Below are positions 1 to 8,297 of a stretch of DNA of 64,000 nt, one piece after another (position 1 is the stretch's first letter; each line of letters opens with the position of its first letter). A program made the translations under genes and the position numbers. This stretch comes from Mycobacterium lepraemurium. GTDB lineage: Bacteria; Actinomycetota; Actinomycetes; Mycobacteriales; Mycobacteriaceae. The stretch spans positions 2,542,001 through 2,606,000 of the forward strand of contig CP021238.1 of assembly GCA_002291465.1 (NCBI GenBank), in the 5' to 3' direction. Below the pieces are notes generated by a model. That model was not told the DNA's origin. It did no database searches and saw nothing but the letters and a program-made list of their open reading frames with translations.

Positions 1-1
1 G

Positions 2-513
2 GCGCGCCGCGAGGGTCTGCGCCTCGACGGCGCCGAGGACGACATCTCCACCCCCGAGCGCACCGAGCGGGCGCTGCGCATGGTGGTCGCCCCAGCGCTG
101 CGGCTGGACCCGCCGGATCAGCAGGCGTTGGTGTCGCACGCGCGAATCGGCCGGCACGGGGCCGACGAGATCGTCGAGCACGCCGGCCGCGTCCCGGAGA
201 AGATGACGTTCCTGCTCGCGGGCGGGGTGCGGTTGACCGCCACCGCCCCGGACGGATCGGTGGTCACTGTCGGCGCCTGGACGAGAGCTCGTTTCTGGGA
301 GCGACCGCGCTGACCCGCCAGCCCAACCTGGCCGACGCGCAGGCCGTCGCGGAGGTGACCGCGCTGGAGATCGACCGCGAACACCTCGTCGAGTTGATGA
401 CTGGCAAGCCGTTGCTGCTGCAGGACCTGGGTCGCACCATCGACGAGCGGCGCACCCTGGTGCACCGGGCCGTGACCGCCGAGCCGACGCCGTCCCGGGA
501 GCCGGTGTCGTAA
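2..513 (+). pseudogene. C-terminal part of an MscS-like channel with a cyclic-nucleotide-binding domain, frameshifted
   Basis: The 5' end lies outside the window. The frame starting at base 2 is coding-like to about base 275 and reads as a cNMP-binding (cupin-type) domain, with FLLAGGVRLTA followed by VVTVG. The protein then continues in another frame (LDESSFLGATALTRQP ... DLGRTIDERRTLVHRA) to a TAA at 511-513, so one indel lies near 273-283. The combined length, 512 nt, is not a multiple of three, which agrees. Twenty-two more codons stay open in that frame after the TAA (to about 582), so the TAA may itself be a new nonsense codon. The resemblance to mycobacterial mechanosensitive-channel/cNMP-binding proteins is by pattern memory only. 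It converges on the gene at 591-1100. Confidence 0.55.
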
Positions 514-590
514 GCCATCACTCTCGTCCTGGGCGACAAGGAACGGTTCAACGCGGATCTGCTCGACTTCCTGCGCCGCTGAATCCCCAC

Positions 591-1100
591 CTAACCGATC
601 GGGTGCTCGACCTTCTTGTTGCCGTCCCAGCGGCGCAAACCCACGAAGCTGCACTCGATCTGGGTGGGCCGGCCGGCGATGCGCAGCGCCCGGCCGAGTT
701 GGGCCCCGCCGACCCGGCGGGCCATGGTGACGTGCCCGGTCCACTGGCCGGGCAGGCTGTTGGGCAGCGGCGCGGGCCGCAGGTGCGGAGCGCACAGCCG
801 GTGCACCTGGACGTGCAGGTCCAGCAGTTCGCCGGTGGGCACCACCAGTCGGGCGAAGACCACGCTGCCCCGGCCGAACAGCACCGGCGCGCCGATCAGG
901 CACGGCAGCGGTAGCCGGGCACACAGCGGGGCCAGCAGAGCGTCCACATCGGCGGCGATCGCCTCGGCGACCGCCAGCGTCACGTGCGGCCGGCTGGCCG
1001 GGGCCTGGCTGGGAATTCCGGCCGCAGCCAACGCTTTCCAGGTCTGCCGGATGGCCGCCTCGGTGTCCGAGTCGAAGACCAGCTCGATCGAGTGGACCAT
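591..1100 (-). CDS. 2'-5' RNA ligase (LigT)-family protein, Rv1571-like
   Basis: This 169-aa protein has the two histidine motifs of the 2H phosphoesterase/LigT family in degenerate form: RPHVTLAV near residue 42 and GHVTMARR near residue 130. Members act on cyclic phosphodiesters or RNA ends, but no substrate can be assigned here. The ATG at 1100 overlaps the bioD stop in a TGATG arrangement, so it is the last gene of the biotin operon and probably translationally coupled to it. The length and position match the conserved hypothetical gene beside bioD in M. tuberculosis. A role in biotin metabolism is not implied by the sequence. Confidence 0.8.
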   Translation of the reverse strand: MVHSIELVFDSDTEAAIRQTWKALAAAGIPSQAPASRPHVTLAVAEAIAADVDALLAPLCARLPLPCLIGAPVLFGRGSVVFARLVVPTGELLDLHVQVHRLCAPHLRPAPLPNSLPGQWTGHVTMARRVGGAQLGRALRIAGRPTQIECSFVGLRRWDGNKKVEHPIG

Positions 1101-1774
1101 CAGCCGGCCAGCGCGGTGACCCAGTCGCGGTCGAATGCGCCGGCGCTCACGGCCTCGAACGTGCCGGCGGACAGCGCCGCCGCACCCGCGGGCAGCACGG
1201 CACGCACCGGCGCAAGCGCTTCGAGCGCGGACCGATTCGACGTCTCCACCGGGCCGGGATGTTCGGGCCAGGTGCCGATCACCAGCCCGGCACATGAAAG
1301 ACCCCGCGCAGCAAGCGCTTCCAGGGTCAGCGCGGTGTGGTTGAGGGTGCCCAGCGCCGGCCGGACCACGACCAGCACCGCCGCACTCAGCGCGACGGCG
1401 AGATCGCGTGTGGTGACACCGTTTTCGCCGAGCTCGACCAGCAGTCCACCGGCGCCCTCGACCAGCGTCAGCCGCCCCGGCTGGTCCAGCTCGTCGATAA
1501 ACCTCAGCAGCTGCTCGCGGCTGGGCAAGGCCATCCCGGCCGCCGCGGCGGCGGCCACCGGCGCCAGCGGCCGCGGGTAGCGGGCCAGCCCGGCCAGCTC
1601 GGTCACCCCGGACAGCCGGGCCACCTCGGCGAGGTCGCCGTCGTCGGTGCCGGTCTGCACCGGTTTGCACACCGCCACGTCGATGCCGACCTGACGGGCA
1701 TGACACGCCAGCGCCGCCGTGGCGACCGTCTTTCCCACCCCGGTGTCGGTGCCGGTGACGACCAGAACCGTCAC
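1100..1774 (-). CDS. bioD: Dethiobiotin synthetase BioD
   Basis: BioD closes the ureido ring of dethiobiotin from 7,8-diaminopelargonate, CO2 and ATP in the cytosol, the third step of the biotin branch encoded here. The protein has the P-loop [10 protein letters not shown] at its N-terminus, the CKPVQTG segment, and [11 protein letters not shown] near residue 110. I chose the GTG at 1774, giving 224 aa ([11 protein letters not shown]): it matches the known N-terminus of mycobacterial BioD and leaves 4 nt after the bioF stop. An ATG at 1801 would add nine residues inside bioF. It belongs to the bioA-bioF-bioD-LigT operon. Confidence 0.95.
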   Translation of the reverse strand: MTVLVVTGTDTGVGKTVATAALACHARQVGIDVAVCKPVQTGTDDGDLAEVARLSGVTELAGLARYPRPLAPVAAAAAAGMALPSREQLLRFIDELDQPGRLTLVEGAGGLLVELGENGVTTRDLAVALSAAVLVVVRPALGTLNHTALTLEALAARGLSCAGLVIGTWPEHPGPVETSNRSALEALAPVRAVLPAGAAALSAGTFEAVSAGAFDRDWVTALAG

Positions 1775-1778
1775 GGCC

Positions 1779-2924
1779 TCAGCCGAGCCCGGCGAGCACA
1801 TCGGTGAGCACCCGGCGTGCGACCTCCAGTTCGGCGTCGTCCAGCGACGCGCGGGCGGTCAGCCGCAGCCGCGACGTCCCGGCGGGCACCGTCGGGGGAC
1901 GAAAGCAGCCCACCCGCAAACCGGCATCCAGGCAGGCGGTCGCGGCGGCTACCGCCACGTCCGGGTCGCCCAGGATCACCGACACCACCGCCGACTGCGG
2001 CACCTCGCGAACCCGGCAGACCTCGGCCAGCACGCCGGCGTGGCGCAGCACCGCGCCGGCCCGCCAGGGTTCGGCGCGCAGCACGCCCAACGCGGCGCGC
2101 GCGGCGCCCACCGCCGCCGGGGCCAGGCCGGTGTCGAAGATGAACGTGCGCGCCGCGTCGATTAGGTGGGCCCGCACCGCAGCCGGCCCCAGCACCGCGC
2201 CGCCCTGGCTGCCCAGCGCCTTGGACAGCGTGGTGGTCATGACCACGTCGGGCACGCCGGCCAGGCCGGCCTCGAACAGCAGCCCGCGCCCGCCGCCGCG
2301 CACCCCCAGGCCGTGCGCCTCGTCGACGATCAGCAGGGCCCGGTGCCGGCGGCACACCTCGTGCAGCTCGCGCAGCGGCGCCAGGGCGCCGTCGGTGGAG
2401 AACACCGACTCGGTGATGACGACGGCGCGTTCCTCGTCGCGGTCCGCCAACGCCGCCCGCACAGCGTCGACGTCGCGATGCGGCGTCACCACCACCCGCG
2501 CCCGCGACAGCCGGCAGGCGTCCACCAGCGAGGCGTGCGAGTACGCGTCGGAGACCACCAGCGCCCCGCGGCCCGACAGGCCCACGACGGCCCCCAGATT
2601 GGCCGCGTAGCCCGACGAGAACAGCAGCCCGCTGGCCGTGCCGACGTAGTCGGCGAGCTCGGACTCGAACTGCTGGTGCAGCTCGGTGTCCCCGGTGACC
2701 AGCCGCGACCCGGTCGCCCCGGCGCCCCACATGCGCAGCGCTGCGACCCCGCCGTCGATCACGTCGGGGTGCTGGGACAGCCCGAGGTAGTCGTTGGAGG
2801 CCAGGTCCAGCTCGGTGGCCACGGGCGGCCGCGGCTGCAGCGAGCGGCGCAGCCCGGCCGCGCGGCGCTGCTGTTCGACCGCGTCCAGCCAGGCCAGCGG
2901 GGAAATCTCGATGGGTGCTTTCAT
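1779..2924 (-). CDS. bioF: 8-amino-7-oxononanoate synthase BioF
   Basis: A PLP enzyme that condenses pimeloyl-thioester with alanine to give 8-amino-7-oxononanoate (KAPA), the first committed step of biotin ring assembly. The 381-aa protein has the family's substrate-side motif LASNDYLGL, the [10 protein letters not shown] loop, [11 protein letters not shown] with the PLP-ring aspartate, and [13 protein letters not shown] with the Schiff-base lysine near residue 235. The ATG start lies 4 nt downstream of the bioA stop and the stop lies 4 nt before the bioD GTG, so the three genes are one transcript. It is intact and of normal length. Confidence 0.97.
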   Translation of the reverse strand: MKAPIEISPLAWLDAVEQQRRAAGLRRSLQPRPPVATELDLASNDYLGLSQHPDVIDGGVAALRMWGAGATGSRLVTGDTELHQQFESELADYVGTASGLLFSSGYAANLGAVVGLSGRGALVVSDAYSHASLVDACRLSRARVVVTPHRDVDAVRAALADRDEERAVVITESVFSTDGALAPLRELHEVCRRHRALLIVDEAHGLGVRGGGRGLLFEAGLAGVPDVVMTTTLSKALGSQGGAVLGPAAVRAHLIDAARTFIFDTGLAPAAVGAARAALGVLRAEPWRAGAVLRHAGVLAEVCRVREVPQSAVVSVILGDPDVAVAAATACLDAGLRVGCFRPPTVPAGTSRLRLTARASLDDAELEVARRVLTDVLAGLG

Positions 2925-2928
2925 CGAC

Positions 2929-4245
2929 CTAGAGCCTACGAGAGCCGAGGCGCGCGGCGACCTGCACCATCGCCGAGGCGATCCGGGCGATCTCGTCCGG
3001 CGGGCAGATGTAGGGCGGCATGGCGTAGATCAGGTTGCGGAACGGGCGCAGCCAGACGCCGTGGTCCAGCGCCGCCGGGGTGGCGACGGCCAGGTCGACG
3101 GGCCGGTCGCATTCGATGACGCCGATGGCGCCGCGCACCCGGACGTCGGTCACGCCCGGCAGCTCCCGGGCGGGTTCCAGCCCGACCGCCAGGCCGGCGG
3201 AGATCTCGGCGACCCGCGACCGCCAGTCCTGCCCGAGCAGCACCTCGACGCTGGCCACCGACACGGCGCAGGCCAGCGCGTTGGCCATGAAGGTGGGGCC
3301 GTGCATCAGCGCCCCGGCCTCTCCGGCGCTGATGACCTGCGCGATCTCGGTGCTGCACAGGGTGGCGGCCAGGCTGAGGTATCCGCCGGTCAGCGCCTTG
3401 CCGACGCACATGATGTCGGGGCTGACCCGGGCGTGGTCGGCGGCGAAGAGCTCGCCGGTGCGGCCGAGCCCGGTGGCGATCTCGTCGAAGATCAACAGCA
3501 CGTCGTGCCGGGTGCAGGCCTCGCGCAGGTCGCGCAGGTACCGCGGGTCGTGGAACCGCATGCCGCCGGCACCCTGCACAACGGGCTCGACGATCACCGC
3601 GGCCAGCTCGCCGGCGTGCCGGGCCAGCTGCGCCTCGAACGCCGCGCTGTAGGCCGGGTGGTAGTCACGAGGCACCTGCGGGGCGAACACCTGCCGGGCC
3701 AGGATGTCGGTCCACAGCGAATGCATGCCGCCCTCGGGGTCGCAGACGCTCATCGTGGTGAAGGTGTCGCCGTGGTAGCCGCCGCGCCAGGTCATCAGCC
3801 GGTGTTTGGCCGGCCGGTGGCGGCTGCGCCAGTACTGCAGCGCCATCTTCACCGCCACCTCGACCGACACCGACCCGGAGTCGCTGAAGAACACGGTGTC
3901 CAGCCCGGCCGGGGTGATGCTCACCAGCAGCTGGGCCAGCCGCGCCGCGGGTTCGTGGGTGAGCCCGCCGAACATGACGTGGTTCACGGCGGCGAGCTGG
4001 TCGGACAGGGCCGCGTCCAGCACCGGGTGGCCGTGGCCGTGGATCGCGGTCCACCAGGAGCTCATGGCGTCGAGCACCCGTACCTCGGTGCCGTCGCGGA
4101 TCAGGGTCAGCCAGGCGCCGCGGGCGCCGACCGCCACCACCGGGGCGACGGATTCGGCGCAGATGGTGCTGTAAGGGTGCCACAGGTACGCGGCGTCGAT
4201 CGCGCTGATCTGCTCGGGCGTCAGCCCGGCCTTCGCCGCGGGCAT
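2929..4245 (-). CDS. bioA: Adenosylmethionine-8-amino-7-oxononanoate aminotransferase BioA
   Basis: BioA transfers the amino group of S-adenosylmethionine to KAPA, forming 7,8-diaminopelargonate; it is PLP-dependent. The protein has WHPYSTI near the N-terminus, [15 protein letters not shown], the FDEIATG PLP-aspartate motif and [10 protein letters not shown] with the catalytic lysine around residue 280. The ATG at 4245 ([12 protein letters not shown]) gives 438 aa, the usual mycobacterial length; the frame stays open to 4299, but that extension has no counterpart in known BioA. It is the first gene of the operon and diverges from the membrane-protein gene at 4308, leaving about 60 bp for both promoters. 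I saw no obvious biotin-repressor palindrome. Confidence 0.96.
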   Translation of the reverse strand: MPAAKAGLTPEQISAIDAAYLWHPYSTICAESVAPVVAVGARGAWLTLIRDGTEVRVLDAMSSWWTAIHGHGHPVLDAALSDQLAAVNHVMFGGLTHEPAARLAQLLVSITPAGLDTVFFSDSGSVSVEVAVKMALQYWRSRHRPAKHRLMTWRGGYHGDTFTTMSVCDPEGGMHSLWTDILARQVFAPQVPRDYHPAYSAAFEAQLARHAGELAAVIVEPVVQGAGGMRFHDPRYLRDLREACTRHDVLLIFDEIATGLGRTGELFAADHARVSPDIMCVGKALTGGYLSLAATLCSTEIAQVISAGEAGALMHGPTFMANALACAVSVASVEVLLGQDWRSRVAEISAGLAVGLEPARELPGVTDVRVRGAIGVIECDRPVDLAVATPAALDHGVWLRPFRNLIYAMPPYICPPDEIARIASAMVQVAARLGSRRL

Positions 4246-4307
4246 AGTGATCGAGGGTAGAGCAGCCGATTCGCGCAAAACCGAGCCGTCGGGAAGCATG
4301 GGACCGC

Positions 4308-4775
4308 ATGGCCACCCCGCAGCCGCCCGACGGGTCGGGCCCCGACGCAGGGCCCGCCGGCCCGGGCTGGTCCGGCGACACCCGCGGCCCGGTGGCCGAA
4401 TACGACGAGGAAGCGCCCCGGGTGCTGCGCCTGCGACTGGCGACGTGGGACGTCGTCTGCACCGTCGCCCTGCTGGTCCTGCTCGCGCTGCTCGCCACGG
4501 CGACGTCCTGGCCGGAGCGGCTGTTCGGGTTTCTGGCCAATGTCTGCGAGGACGAGACCTGCGGGCCCGTTCCCTACGGGCTGGATCTGTACATCCATCC
4601 GGTGGTGTGGGGCGGCATCGGTGCGGCCCTGACCGCCGCCGTGGTCGGCCCGGTGGTGTCCCTCCTGAAGGGCTGGTACATGTCCTTCTGGCCGGTGCTG
4701 TCGTTGGCGCTGGTGACGGCCAGCTCGGTGGCCGGATCGGTGCTGACGATGTTCAGCGAACGCTACTGGCTGTGA
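4308..4775 (+). CDS. Conserved membrane protein, Rv1567c-like
   Basis: A 155-aa protein with a Gly/Pro-rich acidic N-terminal tail (about 45 residues) followed by three hydrophobic segments: about 47-68 ([15 protein letters not shown]), about 100-118 and about 125-145. Two cysteines in VCEDETCGP, between the first two segments, could form a disulfide if that loop is outside. The position, divergent from bioA and upstream of ripD, matches a small membrane gene of unknown function in M. tuberculosis. No enzymatic motif is visible. It ends in NRYWL-like sequence (FSERYWL). Confidence 0.8.
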   Translation: MATPQPPDGSGPDAGPAGPGWSGDTRGPVAEYDEEAPRVLRLRLATWDVVCTVALLVLLALLATATSWPERLFGFLANVCEDETCGPVPYGLDLYIHPVVWGGIGAALTAAVVGPVVSLLKGWYMSFWPVLSLALVTASSVAGSVLTMFSERYWL

Positions 4776-5106
4776 TCGGGCCGCCCGGCGGCGCCGCCGT
4801 TCGCTAGCCCACTGAGACCGAAATCACAACTGCGCATACGGGATTCACCGCGGCAGTCACCGTCGGGTCACGGTACGACAAAAAATCCCCCGCGACCCTG
4901 GCGGCTAACACCTTCTGTTGTCAAAGTGGCTCTTGTGACTGGTGTGAATACAGCGGTTCGGTCGGCTGGTTCACGTCGCAAGTGGCATGGACGGCGTGCG
5001 ATCCCAGCGTGGGGGTCCTCGCCCGGTCCATGAACCGGGGCGGACGCGCGAGGTCACCGCGCCGAGGCCCGACGAGTGCCGGCGAGGCCAGGAAAGGCCA
5101 GGAAAA
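4776..5106 (+). other. 331-bp intergenic region and leader upstream of ripD
   Basis: No convincing gene is present. Weakly AT-rich sequence (a run of A's near 4880, and about 4905-4960) is followed by about 140 nt of very GC-rich DNA with several self-complementary stretches, including CCGGTCCATGAACCGGGG near 5023-5040, then a purine-rich ribosome-binding site directly before the ripD ATG. A structured mRNA leader is plausible because peptidoglycan hydrolase genes in actinobacteria often carry one, but I could not match a named riboswitch. Confidence 0.35.
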
Positions 5107-5901
5107 ATGAAACGCATCTACGCCTTCGCGATCGGTTTGGCCCTGCTCGGGGCGCCGGCGGCGCCGATAGTGGTTCCCGCCGTCGCGACCGCCGACCCAG
5201 GTGTCAGGGCGATGGACTATCAGCAGGCCACCGAAGTGGTGATCGCGCGCGGTCTGTCGCAGCGCGGTGTGCCGTTCTCCTGGGCCGGCGGCGGCATCAA
5301 CGGCCCCACCCGCGGCACAGGGACCGGCGCCAACACCGTGGGTTTCGACGCGTCCGGGCTGATGCAGTACGCGTACGCCGGCGCCGGCATCAAGCTGCCG
5401 CGTTCGTCCGGCGCGATGTACCGGGTCGGCCAGAAGATCCTGCCGCAGCAGGCCCGCAAGGGTGACCTGATCTTCTACGGCCCCGAGGGCACCCAGAGCG
5501 TCGCGATGTACCTGGGCAACAACCAGATGCTCGAGGTCGGCGACGTGGTGCAGGTGTCGCCGGTGCGTACCGCCGGTATGGCGCCGTACATGGTCCGGGT
5601 GCTGGGAACCACAGCGCCCACCCAGCAGGTTCCGCAGCAGGCGCCGTTGCAGCAGGCGCCGTTACAGCAGACCCCGGCGCAGCAGGCGCCGTTACAGCAG
5701 ACCCCGGGTCAGCAACTGCCCACCCAGCAGGCCCCGCTGCAACAGGTTCCGGGGCAACAGGTTCCGACACAGCAGCTGCCCACCCAGCAAGCGCCCCAGC
5801 AGGCACCCCTGCAGCTGGCGCCGACCCAGCAGGCCCCGCTGCAACAGCTGCCGGTCCAGCAGTCGCCGCTGCAGCCGGCGGGCGCCGGACTCACCCGGTA
5901 G
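5107..5901 (+). CDS. ripD: Secreted NlpC/P60-domain protein RipD, catalytically inactive form
   Basis: A 264-aa secreted protein: Sec signal peptide (residues 1-29, basic KR, hydrophobic core, ATADP cleavage region), then an NlpC/P60 domain (about 35-160), then a Gln/Pro-rich repetitive tail (about 172-264). In active NlpC/P60 peptidases the first catalytic residue is Cys in a DCSGL motif; here it is Ala (FDASGLMQY). The usual His before the IYLG-like strand is Ser (QSVAMYLG). Both changes are those described for M. tuberculosis RipD, which binds peptidoglycan without cutting it. I chose the ATG at 5107 because GGAAAA precedes it and the signal peptide starts there. Confidence 0.9.
   Translation: MKRIYAFAIGLALLGAPAAPIVVPAVATADPGVRAMDYQQATEVVIARGLSQRGVPFSWAGGGINGPTRGTGTGANTVGFDASGLMQYAYAGAGIKLPRSSGAMYRVGQKILPQQARKGDLIFYGPEGTQSVAMYLGNNQMLEVGDVVQVSPVRTAGMAPYMVRVLGTTAPTQQVPQQAPLQQAPLQQTPAQQAPLQQTPGQQLPTQQAPLQQVPGQQVPTQQLPTQQAPQQAPLQLAPTQQAPLQQLPVQQSPLQPAGAGLTR
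5620..5880 (+). repeat. In-frame Gln/Pro repeat tract in the 3' end of ripD
   Basis: The tract encodes many imperfect copies of a 7-9-residue unit such as [16 protein letters not shown] and TQQVPGQQ. At DNA level the unit is CAGCAGGCGCCGTTGCAG-like and nearly identical in neighbouring copies. Such tracts change length easily between strains by slippage or unequal exchange. The tail probably acts as an extended cell-wall spacer. Confidence 0.8.
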
Positions 5902-5999
5902 TCCCCGGACCCTGCTCGCCCGTCCGACACCCGCTACCTGCCCCCCGCCGCGCGCGGTCAGGAGTCGGTGGCGGGTTTTCGGTAAATTAGCGGTCGATC

Positions 6000-8171
6000 A
6001 TGCAGACCCCGTCCCCGTCCCCAGCACCGGTCGCCGCCGCCGATCCGGGCACCTCAGGAGCGCGCACGCCGGGGTCTCGCGGGTTCTACCGCTACGACCT
6101 CGACGGCTTGCGCGGCATCGCCGTCGCCCTGGTCGCGGTGTTCCACATCTGGTTCGGCCGGGTTTCCGGCGGCGTCGACGTGTTCCTGGCGCTGTCCGGA
6201 TTCTTCTTCGGCGGCAAGGTCATTCGCGCCGCGCTGAACCCCGCGGTGGCGCTCTCGCCGGTGGCCGAGGTGATCCGGCTGGTCCGTCGTTTGGTTCCGG
6301 CTCTCGTGGTGGTGCTGGCCGGCTGCGCGGTGCTGACCATCCTGGTGCAGCCCGAGACGCGCTGGGAGACCTTCGCCGACCAGAGCCTGGCTAGTCTCGG
6401 CTACTACCAGAACTGGGAGCTGGCCAACACCGCGTTGGACTACCTGCGGGCCGGTGAGGCCGTCAGCCCGCTGCAGCACATCTGGTCGATGTCGGTGCAG
6501 GGCCAGTTCTACGTCAGCTTCCTGGTGCTGATCGCCGGCCTGGCCTACCTGTTCGGCCGCCCCCTGGGCGCCCGGCTGCGGGCCCTGTTCCTGGTGGTGC
6601 TGGCCGCGCTGACGGTGGCCTCGTTCGGCTACGCGATCGTCGCGCATCAGCAGAACCAGGCGGCCGCCTACTACGACAGCTTCGCGCGGGGCTGGGAATT
6701 GCTGCTCGGCGCCCTGGTCGGGGCGCTGGTGCCGCGGATCCGCTGGCCGATGTGGTTGCGCACGCTGTTGGCGACGGTGGCGCTGGGCGCGGTGCTGTCC
6801 TGCGGGGCGCTGATCGACGGGGTGCAGGAATTCCCGGGGCCGTGGGCGCTGGTGCCGGTCGGCGCGGCCATGCTGATGATCCTGGTCGGCGCCAACCTGG
6901 CCGGCGATCGCGGGGCCGCGTTGCCGCTGCCGAATCGGCTGTTGGCCACCCGCCCGCTGGTCGAGCTGGGCGCCATCGCCTACTCGCTGTACCTGTGGCA
7001 CTGGCCGCTGCTGATCTTCTGGCTGTCCTACAGCGGCCACAAGCACGCCGGCTTCGTCGAGGGCACGGTGTTGCTGCTGGTGTCCGGCGTGCTGACGTAC
7101 ATGACCAACCGCCTGGTCGAGGACCCGCTGCGGCACCGGGGCTCCGCGCGGCCGGCGCCCCGGCCCGCCGCGCCGATGGTGCCGTGGCTGGCGCGGGTGC
7201 CGCGGCCGACGATGGCGCTGGGGTCGGCGATCGTGCTGTTGGGTGTGACGCTGACGGCGACCTCGTTCACCTGGCGCCAGCACGTCACCGTGCTGCGCTC
7301 GGCCGGCAAGGAACTCAGCGTCCTCAACCCGCAGGACTATCCCGGCGCCCGGGCCCTCACCGAACACGTGCGGGTGCCCACGCTGCCGATGCGGCCCACC
7401 GTCCTGGAGGTCAAACAGGACCTGCCCGCCTCCACCCGGGACGGCTGCATCAGCGACTTCGTCAACCCGGCCGTGGTCAACTGCACCTACGGCGACGTGA
7501 CCGCCGACCGGACCATCGCGCTGGCGGGCGGATCGCACGCCGAGCACTGGCTGCCGGCCCTGGACATGCTCGGCAAGCTGCACCACTTCAAGGTAGTGAC
7601 CTACCTGAAGATGGGCTGCCCGCTGTCGACCGAACAGGTCCCGCTGATCATGGGCAACAACGCCCCCTACCCGCAATGCCGCGAGTGGGTGCAGCGCACC
7701 ATGACCAAACTGGTCACCGATCGGCCCGACTACGTCTTCACCACCACCACCCGACCCTGGAACATCAAGACCGGTGACGTGATGCCGGCGACCTACATCG
7801 GGAACTGGCAAACGTTGTCCGACAACAACATTCCCATCCTCGGGATGCGCGACACCCCGTGGCTGGTGAAAAACGGCCAGCCCTTCGACCCGGCGGACTG
7901 CCTGGCCAAACGCGGCGGCACCGCCCAGTCGTGCGCCATCAAGCGATCCAACGTGCTGTCCGAGCGCAACCAGACCCTCGACTTCGTCGGGCAATTCCCG
8001 CAACTCAAGGTGCTCGACATGTCGGATGCGATCTGCCGGGCCGACGTGTGCCGGCCGGTGGAGGGAAACGTGCTGATCTACCATGGGGCCCATCACATGT
8101 CGCCCACCTATGTGCGGACCATGGCGCCCGAATTGGGCCGGCAGATCGCCGAGAGCACCGGTTGGTGGTAA
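6000..8171 (+). CDS. Membrane acyltransferase (acyltransferase-3/OafA type) with C-terminal SGNH domain, Rv1565c-like
   Basis: A 723-aa protein. Residues about 25-390 form an acyltransferase-3 membrane domain with many hydrophobic helices, beginning YRYDLDGLRGIAVALVAVFH with the conserved DGLRG and histidine. From about 450 there is an extracytoplasmic SGNH-like domain: LAGGSHAEHWLPAL takes the place of the GDSH block, and YHGAHHMSPTY near the C-terminus carries the late catalytic histidine. Such two-domain proteins O-acylate cell-envelope glycans or glycolipids; the substrate is unknown. It stands alone, 98 bp after ripD, on the same strand as ripD and the tre genes. Confidence 0.85.
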   Translation: MQTPSPSPAPVAAADPGTSGARTPGSRGFYRYDLDGLRGIAVALVAVFHIWFGRVSGGVDVFLALSGFFFGGKVIRAALNPAVALSPVAEVIRLVRRLVPALVVVLAGCAVLTILVQPETRWETFADQSLASLGYYQNWELANTALDYLRAGEAVSPLQHIWSMSVQGQFYVSFLVLIAGLAYLFGRPLGARLRALFLVVLAALTVASFGYAIVAHQQNQAAAYYDSFARGWELLLGALVGALVPRIRWPMWLRTLLATVALGAVLSCGALIDGVQEFPGPWALVPVGAAMLMILVGANLAGDRGAALPLPNRLLATRPLVELGAIAYSLYLWHWPLLIFWLSYSGHKHAGFVEGTVLLLVSGVLTYMTNRLVEDPLRHRGSARPAPRPAAPMVPWLARVPRPTMALGSAIVLLGVTLTATSFTWRQHVTVLRSAGKELSVLNPQDYPGARALTEHVRVPTLPMRPTVLEVKQDLPASTRDGCISDFVNPAVVNCTYGDVTADRTIALAGGSHAEHWLPALDMLGKLHHFKVVTYLKMGCPLSTEQVPLIMGNNAPYPQCREWVQRTMTKLVTDRPDYVFTTTTRPWNIKTGDVMPATYIGNWQTLSDNNIPILGMRDTPWLVKNGQPFDPADCLAKRGGTAQSCAIKRSNVLSERNQTLDFVGQFPQLKVLDMSDAICRADVCRPVEGNVLIYHGAHHMSPTYVRTMAPELGRQIAESTGWW

Positions 8172-8297
8172 TCGGCCCCGTAATCGGCTCTGCCGCCTCG
8201 AAATACCCCGAGATATGTCCACGCGGCCCGCGCGTGCTTTCACCGCAGCACGGCCGCAACCTTCGTGAGCGCCGCGCGGCGCGGATAAGGTCAAGAG

